Position numbers and translations under genes: made by a program. The notes under the pieces are model-generated. The model was not told where the DNA came from. It made no database searches and was given only the letters and a program-made list of their open reading frames with translations. DNA of 27,154 nt from Apostichopus parvimensis (lineage: Eukaryota > Echinodermata > Holothuroidea > Aspidochirotida > Stichopodidae). The stretch covers positions 13,297-40,450 of the forward strand of contig KN887505.1 in NCBI GenBank assembly GCA_000934455.1. Direction: 5' to 3'. The stretch's first letter is position 1. The number at the start of each line of letters is the position of its first letter. Positions 1 through 12,200 of this stretch are shown here, piece after piece.

Positions 1-103
1 GAGAAGGAGGAGGAGAAGGAGGAGGAGGAGAAGGAGGAGGAGAAGGAGGAGGAGGAGGAGAAGGAGAAGGAGGAGGAGAAGGAGAAGGAGAAGGAGAAAG
101 AGG
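1..103. repeat. (GGAGAA/GGAGGA)n purine microsatellite
   Basis: A pure GA-type tract at the left edge, continuing beyond it. On the coding strand it is a CT-rich tract starting about nine bases after the donor at 112/111. Confidence 0.97.
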
Positions 104-112
104 TTATCCTAC

Positions 113-216
113 CTTGCATACAAGTGAGGAGTCCAGGGCTCTGTCAGGTTTGGAAACCTAAATGTCAGGTCTCCGATAGCTATGATTGTGTTAGCTCTGA
201 TGTGAGGCTGAGGAAC
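113..216 (-). CDS. NCAPD2: NCAPD2 exon 22 of window (104 bp), last before left edge
   Basis: Acceptor ATTACAAATCTACAG, donor GCAAG|GTAGGATAA. It encodes VPQPHIRANTIIAIGDLTFR and FPNLTEPWTPHLYA, nearly the vertebrate LAIRFPNLVDPWTPHLYAR block. It ends with AG of a split codon, so the gene continues left of the window. The intron donor is followed within about 10 bases by a long pyrimidine tract (GA repeat on the plus strand). Confidence 0.96.
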
Positions 217-3200
217 CTGTAGATTTGTAATCAATGTAAAATCAAAGTCACTTTTGATGCAAAACACAATCATTGCTCCCACAATATTTATAGACAAATG
301 AAAACACCAGCCTTTTTTCTCAAGATCAAAACATGTTCCACAGGTAACTCTGTAGCCTACACACTAATGAAGGCCTAACATCAGGATATAAATAGTATAC
401 TTCAAAATCTGAGAAACTCTTGTCAACTTTATAATGACTGGCTGCCTTCGCTTAAATTGCATGAAGACTACGAGGGAAAGTTAACAAAGATAAAAAATTC
501 ACCCGCTCCAGATAAAAAAAAGTATATATGAAAAATAGATCCATGAGAAGTGTTTGAACTAGGATTTTGTGTCCCTCACTTTTCCAGACTAAACTTTCAA
601 AATTCTAGGACTTTCCAGATCCCAGAAAAGGGAAGGATTTTTTTTGTGTAACTGTGACATGTTTGTGCAACAAAAGTGATTTCTATGTTAAACTGAGAGG
701 GGGTCTAGAATTACTTGTGAACGTTTTAAGGTTTGATCCGACAGACAGACAGTTTTTTTTGGTTCCTTACCCTTTCCAGGATGGTAAAGAGAAGTTGCAG
801 ATGTTTCTCACAAGTCTCTGGACTGACCAGCATAAACTTGGCCAGGGCCAGAGATGACGACGCCTGGAGAGAGGGGTCGCTGTATTTGTTGGGGTTGCTA
901 AGGATGTGGACCACCAAGGGCTCGATAGCTCCCAGGAGATTGGGTCCTAGGAAGAGAAGAGAGATAACGTGAGTCGAGTTTGAATTTATAACACATTTAT
1001 TAAAGTCAAAATCTGTCAATATTAGAGAACTTTCACATAGTACGATATATGAATTAGACTTAAAGAGAACTCAAAAGAAGTTGCAGGTGAGCTTAGAAGC
1101 ATGAGCCCTCCCTAACATGGGGGTGGGTGGGGGGGGGGAGGGAAACAAACAACAGTGACAACATCATTACATCAGTAATATTAATTCTATCCTCCCAGCA
1201 CCTTGATAATCTAGTACTTTTATACATGTTTAAAAAGACTGTCAGTCTAAATAAGAAATTACTTTTTGATGATTCTAATTTTCGCAGGCTGTGAGAATGA
1301 TCTAATCAGAATTACATTTGTCAAAACAACACTAGTGTATTTTTGGTGTTTGGTATAAAGTCTTGTACATTGTTTGAGGCATCCACATGTACATTCATGT
1401 AGTCACACCCCCCCCCCTCCCCTTATCTCCCGACAATGGAATTTAAATTTCATCCTGTTGAAAAGTTGTGTTGTGACTCAAAACCACAAAGTTAACTTGC
1501 CAAATCAATCCCTTTTAACATCCAACGTTACAACAACAGTGGTGTCTTTCATGCCCCCCCCCCTCCCCCTCTACCTCTCTTTGAATTGTCATTGGCTGAG
1601 CAAAATGTTCACATATAAAGCAACATTCTGTAAGTTCTAATTTTTAAACGATACTGTCATTGTTGTGTATGTTTCTCAGTGAGATTCTTGAAGTTTTAGA
1701 AAACAATAGCTGATTTCTCCTTTAAGAATCAAGCAAAAAAGTTAAGTTGGAAATAAATGGAAGTGATGTAAAATAACTAATTCAGTGAGTAACTTAAGAC
1801 CCATCTGAAGTTTGCAGAAGTTTGACAAACGAATGGTATTTTCTTAAAGGATGTGAAGACTCGCGCACAAAGAAACGTCTCATGCCGGTAATCTGACCTA
1901 GTTTCAAATGAGGTGTAACAGAAGTGTTAGACACCACCATCGATCCCAGAAAATACACACACAGCTTGCTACCATCGGTAATTAGACACTAGTGTACAGT
2001 CAATACATGCAGCTACGGTCAATACCCACAGCACAGTGTACATAGCAGCGATGGAAATCTCATGTCTAGATAAAAGATAACAAGGTATCACGTCTCATTA
2101 CTGTCTGCATTTTGTAGCGACAAGAAGAAAACTTCGCTTGCAAGCAACAGAAAGTTAACTTTTTCAGATGGCCGCACGCGGTTTGGGGCGAGTCTTCAAT
2201 GCCTTTAACACCACATAGATAACTAAAGTCATCCTCACCGTTAACGATCTCAGTGTCACAGATCTTGCGGATAAACTCTGCCTCTGCATCGTCAGCGGTC
2301 GCACCGGTCAAGCCCATCTCGTCTTCAATATCTCCCTGCTCTGCTGAGTCACTGGTCTGAAAGGTTTTCATCAAAACAATAAAATATGGTTATAAGTCCC
2401 ACAAAATGTTATTGCTTCCTTTGCAAACCATACACAGTTCATACATCCCAGTTCATTTGCTTAACAAGATGGCCAGATAAAAAAAATCTTTAGGCCAAAA
2501 CCACATCGACATAGCATCTGCATCCCGTTCGAGATACGACTTTTTCAACAGCAGAGTGACTTGTCAATAAGGAAAGGTGCCATATGATGCAATTCTTAAT
2601 ACGTGAACCATGGAGTGCCACATCGCCCACTACTAGACCGTCCCGGTTTGGCCTCCATCTGACTTCCTTACCGTGGTTGTTTTTCTTCCCTTCTTCTTAT
2701 CTTTGTTCTTCTCTCCTTCCATGATGTTGTTACGTCTCTTCAGTTCCGTCAGTAGATAGACGTCCAGGTGCATCAGCATCTGGAGTGCGGCTTGTCCCAC
2801 CAGTCCCAAGAAACGGGACATCACCTGGGCGGGGCAACCCCCCTCTTCTTTCTTGGCTATGATCCCCTTGGCCAGTCGCTTGATGACGTCCCCGGTGATG
2901 ACCTCTGGATGCTCGGACAACAGGAAGATCACCTTCAGTGCCTGCTCAGCTAACGGGATCCAGTGGTTGTCCGAGGTCTTCAGGATGCCTGCGGAGGAGG
3001 GAGAGAGAGGGAAGATGCAGGTCGTAAACCAGACGCGGTGTCATCTTTCTAGAGACGACTAAAGAATTGCTTGGTGAATTAGACGACTGTTGCAAATGAT
3101 ATTTATGACAGGACCTTTTTTCCTTTCAAGTAACACAGCACAATAAATGTATACACATATAGAACACCTTCATTTCGGTCGGACGGAGACTAATTTACTT

Positions 3201-6200
3201 CAAGGAGATACCAGCCAACCATCATTACTGATCTTTGTGTTAGAGGTGACTGTCATGAACAGCTTCCCCAAACAGCTAAGAAAGATCTGATTTTATTAAG
3301 GAGATATCACAGATTTTGATGTTATCTCATAGTTTAAACAGATGACTGAAGACTCGATCAATTCTAAATATGACATCGTCGAGGCCGCGCGCTTCATTTG
3401 TTTATTTTTATCTCTATTAAAATTGACCATTCACGTCCGGTAATGGAGACGGGTTTTCAAATGTTGAATCTAAGATACTGAGGACCAAGGTTATTCTACG
3501 CTAGCCTAACACTCAATTACACTAAACAGGTTTGCAAATTTGCTGCAGAGCCTACTTCAAAATAATGGATCTCAGGGAATAAAAAGCCGTAAGAGTTTGA
3601 AAACTATATTCACAAAATTATCTGACGTGTCTTGACAACACTTGAGTGAAATTTCAATGCTTCTCAGCGACTAGGGAACTTTTTGGTACTCTTACAGAGT
3701 TCCAAAGAAACAAAAATTCTTTACATGACCTAATGATGGCATTTGGTTGGTTAAAATATCAACACTGTTGACATTCTACCTCGAGAATATGAAACAGAAC
3801 AACGAAGAGGAAGTAAAGGGTTTCAGATCCTAGGGGCAACTATGACATCACAGGTTTACAAAATGACAACTCCCGGAAATGATTTTTAAACTATGGTTAT
3901 CTCCCAAACGAAGCAAGATTTTTCTTAGCTCTTTGGCAGAATAGTTTCTTCACAAAGATCTCTGACATTTAAGCACATTATAAGATGATTGTGCTGGTTT
4001 TCACCTTCAAACTATACTGAGTGTAATCTGTGACCTTGACAACGACTTTATTCTCTTTAACAATTCATAACGATTAAACTCTCAGTCAAATAAATTATTC
4101 ACCTACATTTCACGTCAGTATTGAATAATAACAGAAAAAGATTAAGTCTTGTCTCCCATTTCTGAGGAAAGATGTGAATACTGACATGTTTTTAAGACCA
4201 AATGCGTTATTTTTACATAATTTATTTTTTAAAAATCTCTGATGACGTCCGTAAGTAATGACCTTATTCAGTTCTGAAGATTTCATCGCTTAGACCTCTT
4301 TTCCATATCGAATTAAAGGGATAACGAAAGGTCGAGACATAAGAGATATTTATAACGGAGAGCTTGTGACACGAAGCACATAGATTTAACTCCCAGCTGA
4401 ATAGCTTGCTCCGTTGTTGGGATATTACATATGACAGTCCATTACTATATAAGATGTATACATTGTGTAATAATCTGTGATGTCATTCATAGACTAAACC
4501 AACAGCTGGTTTTGGTTTTTCTTTAAACCAAAAATGATGGATATAACCTTTACAAAATAATTCGATTTATTCGTGTCACAGGATGTTATTTTATGTCGAT
4601 AGATGTGTGATCAAGTGACTGAACATCAAAACTTAGCAGTAATTTCAATTATGTAGTTATGAATAATAACAAAAAAAAACAAAAAACTTTGATGTGTTGT
4701 ATATGTATAACATCACAAATTAATTGTGAAATGTACTTTTTATCTCAATAAAATGGAATAAATTTCAAAAGTTTCATATCTCAGCAACAGAATGCGCCAT
4801 CAAGATAAAAGTTTAAACGGATAACTTTATTTTAACTTGCTCCTTGGCATAACTTCTGTGACACTTTAGACACTATGATCCCTTTAATCTTATGCAAACA
4901 ATAAAGGCACATTTAATATCTTCTTCGATATTTGAATAAGATTCGACTACTCCACGAATAAACTGTATTGTTTTAGGCTTTTCCTTTTGAATGGGATTGA
5001 CGATTTGTCACATGTCAGAGCCGAACAGTCCATTTTAATTAATACATAGTATTATATATTATACATATAATATATATACAATATATATATATAATATAAT
5101 ACATATATTATATAATACATAGTTATACATAATATTAGTACGTACAACATCATTGAATCTCTAAGCATTAGAAAGTTGTGATTAACAGCCCGTTTTTACA
5201 ACTACGTTCGTGGAGTGTTAGCTCAGTGGTTAACGCTGGTGCCTTTCAATCATAAGGTCCCCGGTTCGAGTCACTCCCAGATTAATGTATGTCGTTCAGT
5301 TACAGAGTTGTTGACAATTCATAATCATGGACGTTAAATATGAATGTAAGAGACTGACTTCGGTCAGCTTGCGGCTTTGATAAGCCAATGAGGCTTCTTC
5401 GCGAGTTCCTGCTTGCAGAAGGATCTAATATACATACGTACCATTCACTAGAATGTCAGCCAGCCGAGAGAACATGCCGTGATCTGATGAAAATCTCAAG
5501 GGCTCGGCTTTACTCGAAGCTTTAGGCTGAGAAAGAAGTAGGAACACAAGTCAAGCAAAACTATTGACCAAGATTATTAAAAAAAAAGGGGTGGGTCAAA
5601 GACAAATGATTCTTTTAACTTAGAACTTCAGTACGATTATATGAATACATGCCCCCCCACCCAAAGGAATAATAATAAGTAAAAATAATATAGTTAATTA
5701 TAATAATAATATAGGTAATAATACATATAGCTAATATTATATATAATATAGGTACCACTTTTCAAAGTCAAAAGTTTAACCTTTTGTGTTAAAACTTTAT
5801 CAATATTCAATATTTCAGCCTCTGAAGAAGATCCTGCTAGGATCGAAATGTCAGGACAACTTACTTTTACACATTCTCTTAAACAGGCCCTTTAGTGGAT
5901 AAGCAGTTTGCTAACAGTTTTGTTTATTTTTATTTTAATATTCAATATTATTGAGTGTAAGATGTAAATTTTTTTTGGTGTTGAAAAACTAAAATTTACA
6001 GGTAGTTTTGCAATTAAATTTTACTACTAGTCTCTTTCTGGGCCAACATGAACAACTTAGGGATGAGCTTGGTATAACAAAATCACGGAACTTTGCAAAA
6101 ATTGCGGTATAGGCTCCAGTTTGCATATGCTACAGTGTGTTAGGATAATAGTTTTTGTCCCCGAGGTAGAAAAGAAATCACGGATATTCCGTGAATTCGC

Positions 6201-9200
6201 GGAAAAAGCTCATGCCTGACAACTGGATCAGAAGATGAATGAAAAATCCCAGAACGATGTATCTTGTTTCATACCTTTCCTGAGCCTCCCAGCTTAAGCA
6301 GAACCACACACGTATCTCTCGCCAGAAGGAAGTCCTCGTCTGCCCTCTCCCCGAGGCCGACTTTGACCAGGACCTCCGTGTTACTATGAACTAGGTTAAG
6401 GTCAGCCCTAATTAAAAATGAAAAAGCAATCACATTAGAAACAATGGCAAAGTACAACAAAAAACACTCAGAACATATTGTCCCCACACCCCCCCCCCCC
6501 CTTTCAGACACTAAGTAACACATCTCCCTCAACTGACACCAAAAGAAAGCCAGAACTGAGAAGACCGGTCCTGTTTTCTAAAGACACAGATACAGATCTT
6601 TTATTTCTCTTGCATGTGCACAAAAAGTAAAATCATAAGTGGTATCGTGAAAGAAAAAAACATTCTTAATGAAAGACAATAAATTAAATTAGAACAGGTA
6701 CGACAAAATATTTATAATACATGGTGCAATTGAAGAAAATTATACCAAGGAAGCCAGTATTTTTCCCACTCTGCACCTTTCATATTTCTACTTAAAATAT
6801 TCTTTTGTACCCCGAAATATTCTTTCAAATACAATAGTAATTTATTTTGCCTTGGGATTATCTTTTGTAATTTGCAATTGAAGATGCAACTTTTGATTAA
6901 TATAATAATTAAATTTATTTCACGAGCAAACTTTGCACCAAATAACACTATGGAGATATCTCCAACTATTATATTCACACCTGCATTATTAAGATACTTA
7001 CCCGGCAGCCATGCCGATGAGCTTCAATGCCGCTCGGGATTCCCGCTGGCCCATGTCTGGATGTTTGCCGGTAAAGATCTCCCACAGTATCTGGAAGACC
7101 TGCTGGGGGAGCTCTTTACTCCTGACAAACTCACAGATCAGCTCCTCCAGGGATGTGATTTGGCCGATGGTCGCACCCGACATCAACAACATCAAGTTTC
7201 TCACGATGTTCAGGCTCCTCGCTCTGCATACAGACGGACGGAAAAGGATTAATGCCAGGGTATTGTAATCCGAATTTAATGCAATGTGGCAGATGTCATC
7301 TGATTTACTTAACTTTGTAGAACAGTTTGAAAAATTAAAATGTTTATGACTTTATGTGGACTAAAGCAAAAATTCATGGTTTCTTACGATGTTAAGCCTC
7401 GTCGCTCTGTGTACAGACGAAAAGGAATTATTCAACGTGGGAAATGTCATCCAAATTAGTTTAACTTTCTGGAACAGTTTGACAAATTAAATGTTTTGTG
7501 GACTAAAGCAAAAATTCAAGGTTTTGTTTGACAGGTCACCATCAATTTTATTATGATATTAAGGCTCCTCGCTCTGTGTACAGACGAAAAAGGTTGATGC
7601 AACGTGGGAGATGTCATCCAAATTAGTTAACTTTCTGGAACAATTTGACAAGTTAAATGTTTATGTGGACTAAAACAAAATACAAGGTTTATGTTCCACT
7701 AAGCAATTGAGGGATACCCGCAAGTTTAGAAACACAATTTATGAAATGAAATATATTGATGCAAAAGTCAGATTCACCGATTTTTTTATTGCTGAGATAC
7801 AAAATACTGAAATTGTATCCACTTCTGTTTTATATATATCATCAGCCAAGCTGCATGTACTGGTGAGGAGCCACCTTACCTTTCAGTGGCACCCTCGGAA
7901 TTGAGGTAGAGTTGCCTGTATGCTGCCACCACCGCTTCTTTCACTGCCTCCTCTTTGGACCAGACTAACACCATCATCTTCCTCACCCCTTCCTGGGAGT
8001 TGGTGACGCCGAACTCGAAAGCAGACACAAAGAAGGAGACGGCCTCCAATACGTCAGAATTCGTCTTGGAGACCAGAAGCTGACAGAGGATAGGTACTGC
8101 CTCTTGGACGAGCTTAGCGAAAGTTACACAATCCTGTAGTGTAGGAGAGCGCGACATACATTTGAATCCATCACAGTAAAACCAGACTATTTTGTAGGAG
8201 GGAATATTAGCATCTGTATGAGAGCATAGGTAGGCAAAGAGTAATCCATGGGCCAAGTCTGACATAAAGTTCCGACAGGCCTCGATTAGATTTTTCGATA
8301 GTCTATGAACGAGGCCTCTGGAGCCTTATAACATCAGAGTAATGCCTATTTAAAACCAAAAATCAAGTCAGAGGGCTGTCTTAAGGGAGAAGGTCAACCA
8401 TAAATGACCTGTACATGACCTGAATGTTGGCATCCTGGTACAGTATAATCCCAGACAAACCCCGACATTTTCAATGACTTGTGACATGTCTTGTAGTTCA
8501 GTATGTTTGAATTTTTGTATTTATTGTATACCTAATTGTTTTTTCATGACCTGAATGTTGGCATACTGGTACAGTATAATCCCAGACAAACCCTGACATT
8601 TTTCAATGACTTTGTGCCATGTCTTGTAGTTCAATATGTTTGAATTTTTCATTTATTGTATACCTGTTTCTTTTTTTAGTTAACCATGGAAATCATAATG
8701 ATATGAGTCCAATATTAGTCATCATACTTTCTAAACCTCTCATTTTCAGAAACGACATGACCAAAATGATTGTCGAATGGGTTAATGTCACAACTTCTAA
8801 ACATACCTGCAGATATTGGACTAAAACTTGCTGTTTGGTAAGCTCCGTAACGGATATGTTTTCCACTTCCGTGTTGGTACTTCCTGTCAACCCTGCCTCG
8901 GCCAATCTCTGTAAGCTCTCTATATCCAACTCTTGCAATTCACCCGTTGACTTATTCTCACCTGAGAACAAACAAACAGAAAATATTGTTAAGAGAGAAA
9001 AAATAAAGACCAAAAAAGAAGAAATAAAGAAAAGAAGAAATGGCTAAGACATCAAATGATTGTCAGGGCTACAGATAAAGACAAATTTGCATATTCATGG
9101 TGTAAAAATTTAATTTCCACTTTTAGTTAAAATCCCCAACTCAATATCTTTTCCCTAACTCAAGATATGGAGTGTTAGCTCAGTGGTTAACTTTGGTGCC

Positions 9201-12200
9201 TTCCAATCATAAGGTCCCCGGTTCGAGTCACTCCAAGATTAATGTATGTCGTCCAGTTACAGAGTTGTTGACAATTCATAATCATGGACGTTAAATATGA
9301 ATGTAAGAGACTGACTTCGGTCAGCTTGCGGCTTTGATAAGCCAATGAGGCTTCTTCGCGAGTTCCTGCTTGCAGGAGGATCTAAAATACATACAAATAC
9401 ATACATATGGATGAGTGAATATTACCTATTTTGATTGGTCAAAATTCCCCCTTACCCCAGGAAGTAGATCAAAGTAGCTCAACTGTGATGTAATCAAGGC
9501 AGACTTTTGTCAAAGCCTTTTTATGTTCCTATTTTAATCTTTTTCTGATTTTGTCAATGTCTGCTCAAGTTGTCAAATAATGTTTCTCCTCAGTTGAGAG
9601 TCATCAAGATACAACTTGTTGGTAAGAAAATCACTTCTGTGACTCTGTCAGTGGATGAATGTATTGGACCATGATGACATCACTTGCTCTACTGTTGCCA
9701 GATACATAATTCATGAAATTTCACAAAACGTTTCAATATTTGTATCTCCACGATGCATACTTGTATAATAACAACGAAGTGGCTTCGACTGAAAATGTGA
9801 CAGAACATTTCCGAACATATTTTGGTAGACTGTGGACAACAGCCACCGAATTATACCCTTTTAAGAAATGATAAAAGATGCGATTTACCGGTATAAATAA
9901 CTTTCAGAATTCTGAACATCTCTTTAAGGTCCCCTTCTGAATCAGTGTCATCTTCCACGTCTTGCTCATCAGAACTGATAATAAAAAACAAAAATTTGTC
10001 AAGGAATTGGATTTTTTTTCAACTTTTGACGAGGTAATGATTTTAATTGAGAAAAAATAAAAATGAAGCAAGAGTTGTTCGAAAAAGCTCTACCAAATAA
10101 ACACCTGAGCAATTTTTTTGTTGTAAGAGTGCTACACTGGCAAATGTTATGTTTTAAGTGCACAAAATAAATAAATATCATTTTCTACACCTCTCTCTGA
10201 GGGGCTAAAATTTGTTACTGGCAGGATATTATCTTATAATAATGCAATAGGACAAAACAAAACAACCATTAGAGTAGTTTGTGCTTGGGTTTGTTGGGGA
10301 TGGGGGTGGGGGGGGGAAGGGCAGTGGGAACCAAATTTGCTTCCAAAATAAAGTACATTGAACAGCTGCTAGTCCCGAATGTAGTCAATTGCAGCCTGAG
10401 GTGTAGCATTTGGGACTTGACAACTTTTACGAGCTCTTTGTCGATAGAAATAAGTGGCTTTAGGATGTATGGTAACAGTGGGCAGAAAACGTACCTGTTT
10501 CTCGTTGGCACTTGAGCAAAAACTCCCTCTTCAGCCCAGCATTCACGAGCAGCTTTGAGAAGTTGAACAGCTTTTAGCAAGCTAAATTCTGTCAGGTAGG
10601 TCCTTATCTCATCGGTGACACTAGAAACAAAGAATTTATACAGACATAAATTTTTTTTAAAAAAAAATCACGTTTGGTTTGCGTTATTTTTATCGTTCAG
10701 AATCAATACACACCAAGTGCACTTTTAACCGAAATTAAATGTTTTAAATATTTATTTACTGACTCAACCAGTACGCTATTCCTTATAAACACCATTTCAT
10801 GCATCATCATTAAAGTAATAGTTATAATGCCACGTTCTGATTCGAAGAGCGAAGTCTGCATCTCCGAACCCAAGGCACTCTGATACTGTGAGAAATTCTT
10901 CAGTTTTACCGAATAGTGAACGATCATTTTCTTCCCGGGACTATGATCATGTCTATGAAATAAAAAATGATTACTTTCAAACAAAACCCTTCTTTCATTA
11001 TAAACTTAAAAAAATAATCAACTTTCTGTTACTCTCACCTCTCGAGACTCCTGTCCTCGGATATTTCCATGGCCTGAGAAGAGTTGTCACGATCCTCGTC
11101 ACCTTCCATCTCGGCAAAAATCTTCTCCAACTCCTCTTCGATGTTCTTCCATTGAACTAATTTCTCTTCCGTTAGCCCTGAGGATATGAACATCAAAATG
11201 TACAGAAGGTTTATTTTCAGAAAGATATTTCATATCTGGCTGGTCGAAAGCATAATTGTTAGCACTACGACACTTTCTGATATCGTGTTTAATCCAAAGG
11301 ATATGAATTGGAGTGTTAGCTCAGTGGTTAGTTTTTAGCTCAGGAGTGTTAGCTCAGTGGTTAACGCCGGTGCCTTTCAATCATCAGGTCCCGAGTTCGA
11401 GTCACTCCAAGATTAATGTATGTCGTCCAGTTACAGAGTTGTTGACAATTCATAATCATGGACATTAAATATGAATCTAAGAGACTGACTTTGTCAGCTT
11501 GTGGCTTTGATAAGCCAATGATGGCTTCTTTGCGAGTTCCTGCTTGCAGGAGGATCTAATATACATACAATATGTCTAATGTCTCATGGCAGAAATATCC
11601 AAGTGCCTATCTTTTCCTTTTCTACAACCACGCAGCGACATCCACTGGCCCTTTAGCCGGAAGATAGCCTGAATGTTGAGGCCTGCTTTACCATGTATGT
11701 TCTAACAAAAACCTGACATATTACAAGATAATCAAAATGGAAGGTTTCAGTCTGAAAATTAGATATGTTAGGCTTTTAGATATGCACGTACCGTTACCCT
11801 CCACTGTTTGAGGCATCAGAGCTGAGAGCTTCTCCTTTTCCTTCTCAAGACTTGCCTCAAGCTCAGAGACAGGGAGCTAAAAAAATCAAAATCACAGGAA
11901 ATCAAAATAGTAGTGTTTTCACTTAATATGAAGTTAAAAATTCTTTCAAACATGCTTTTATAGCAGTTTATTCAAATCGATTCACATTTTGCTATACCCC
12001 CCCCCCCCCACCTTCCCTTTGCTCATTTTCGTTGCTTTTTATGGCCCAAATTTATCTCGTCATCATTTGAGAATAAATGATTTTTATCCCATATTTCCCA
12101 AGGGTCCCCTAATTGACCCGGCCCCTGGATCGGTAGTACCCTGATCCTCTCACTCTTCCTTCCCCTTAGAAAGTCACCGTACAAATTTAAAGAACATGTT

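Noticed and set aside
5212..5280. Functional tRNA genes at the three SINE heads
   Set aside because: A and B boxes are present but the T stem is lost, D and anticodon arms pair poorly, and a conserved 150-bp body follows in every copy. They are SINEs.
8619..9047. 142-codon plus-strand frame
   Set aside because: Antisense shadow of the condensin exon 8807-8961 plus flanking intron.
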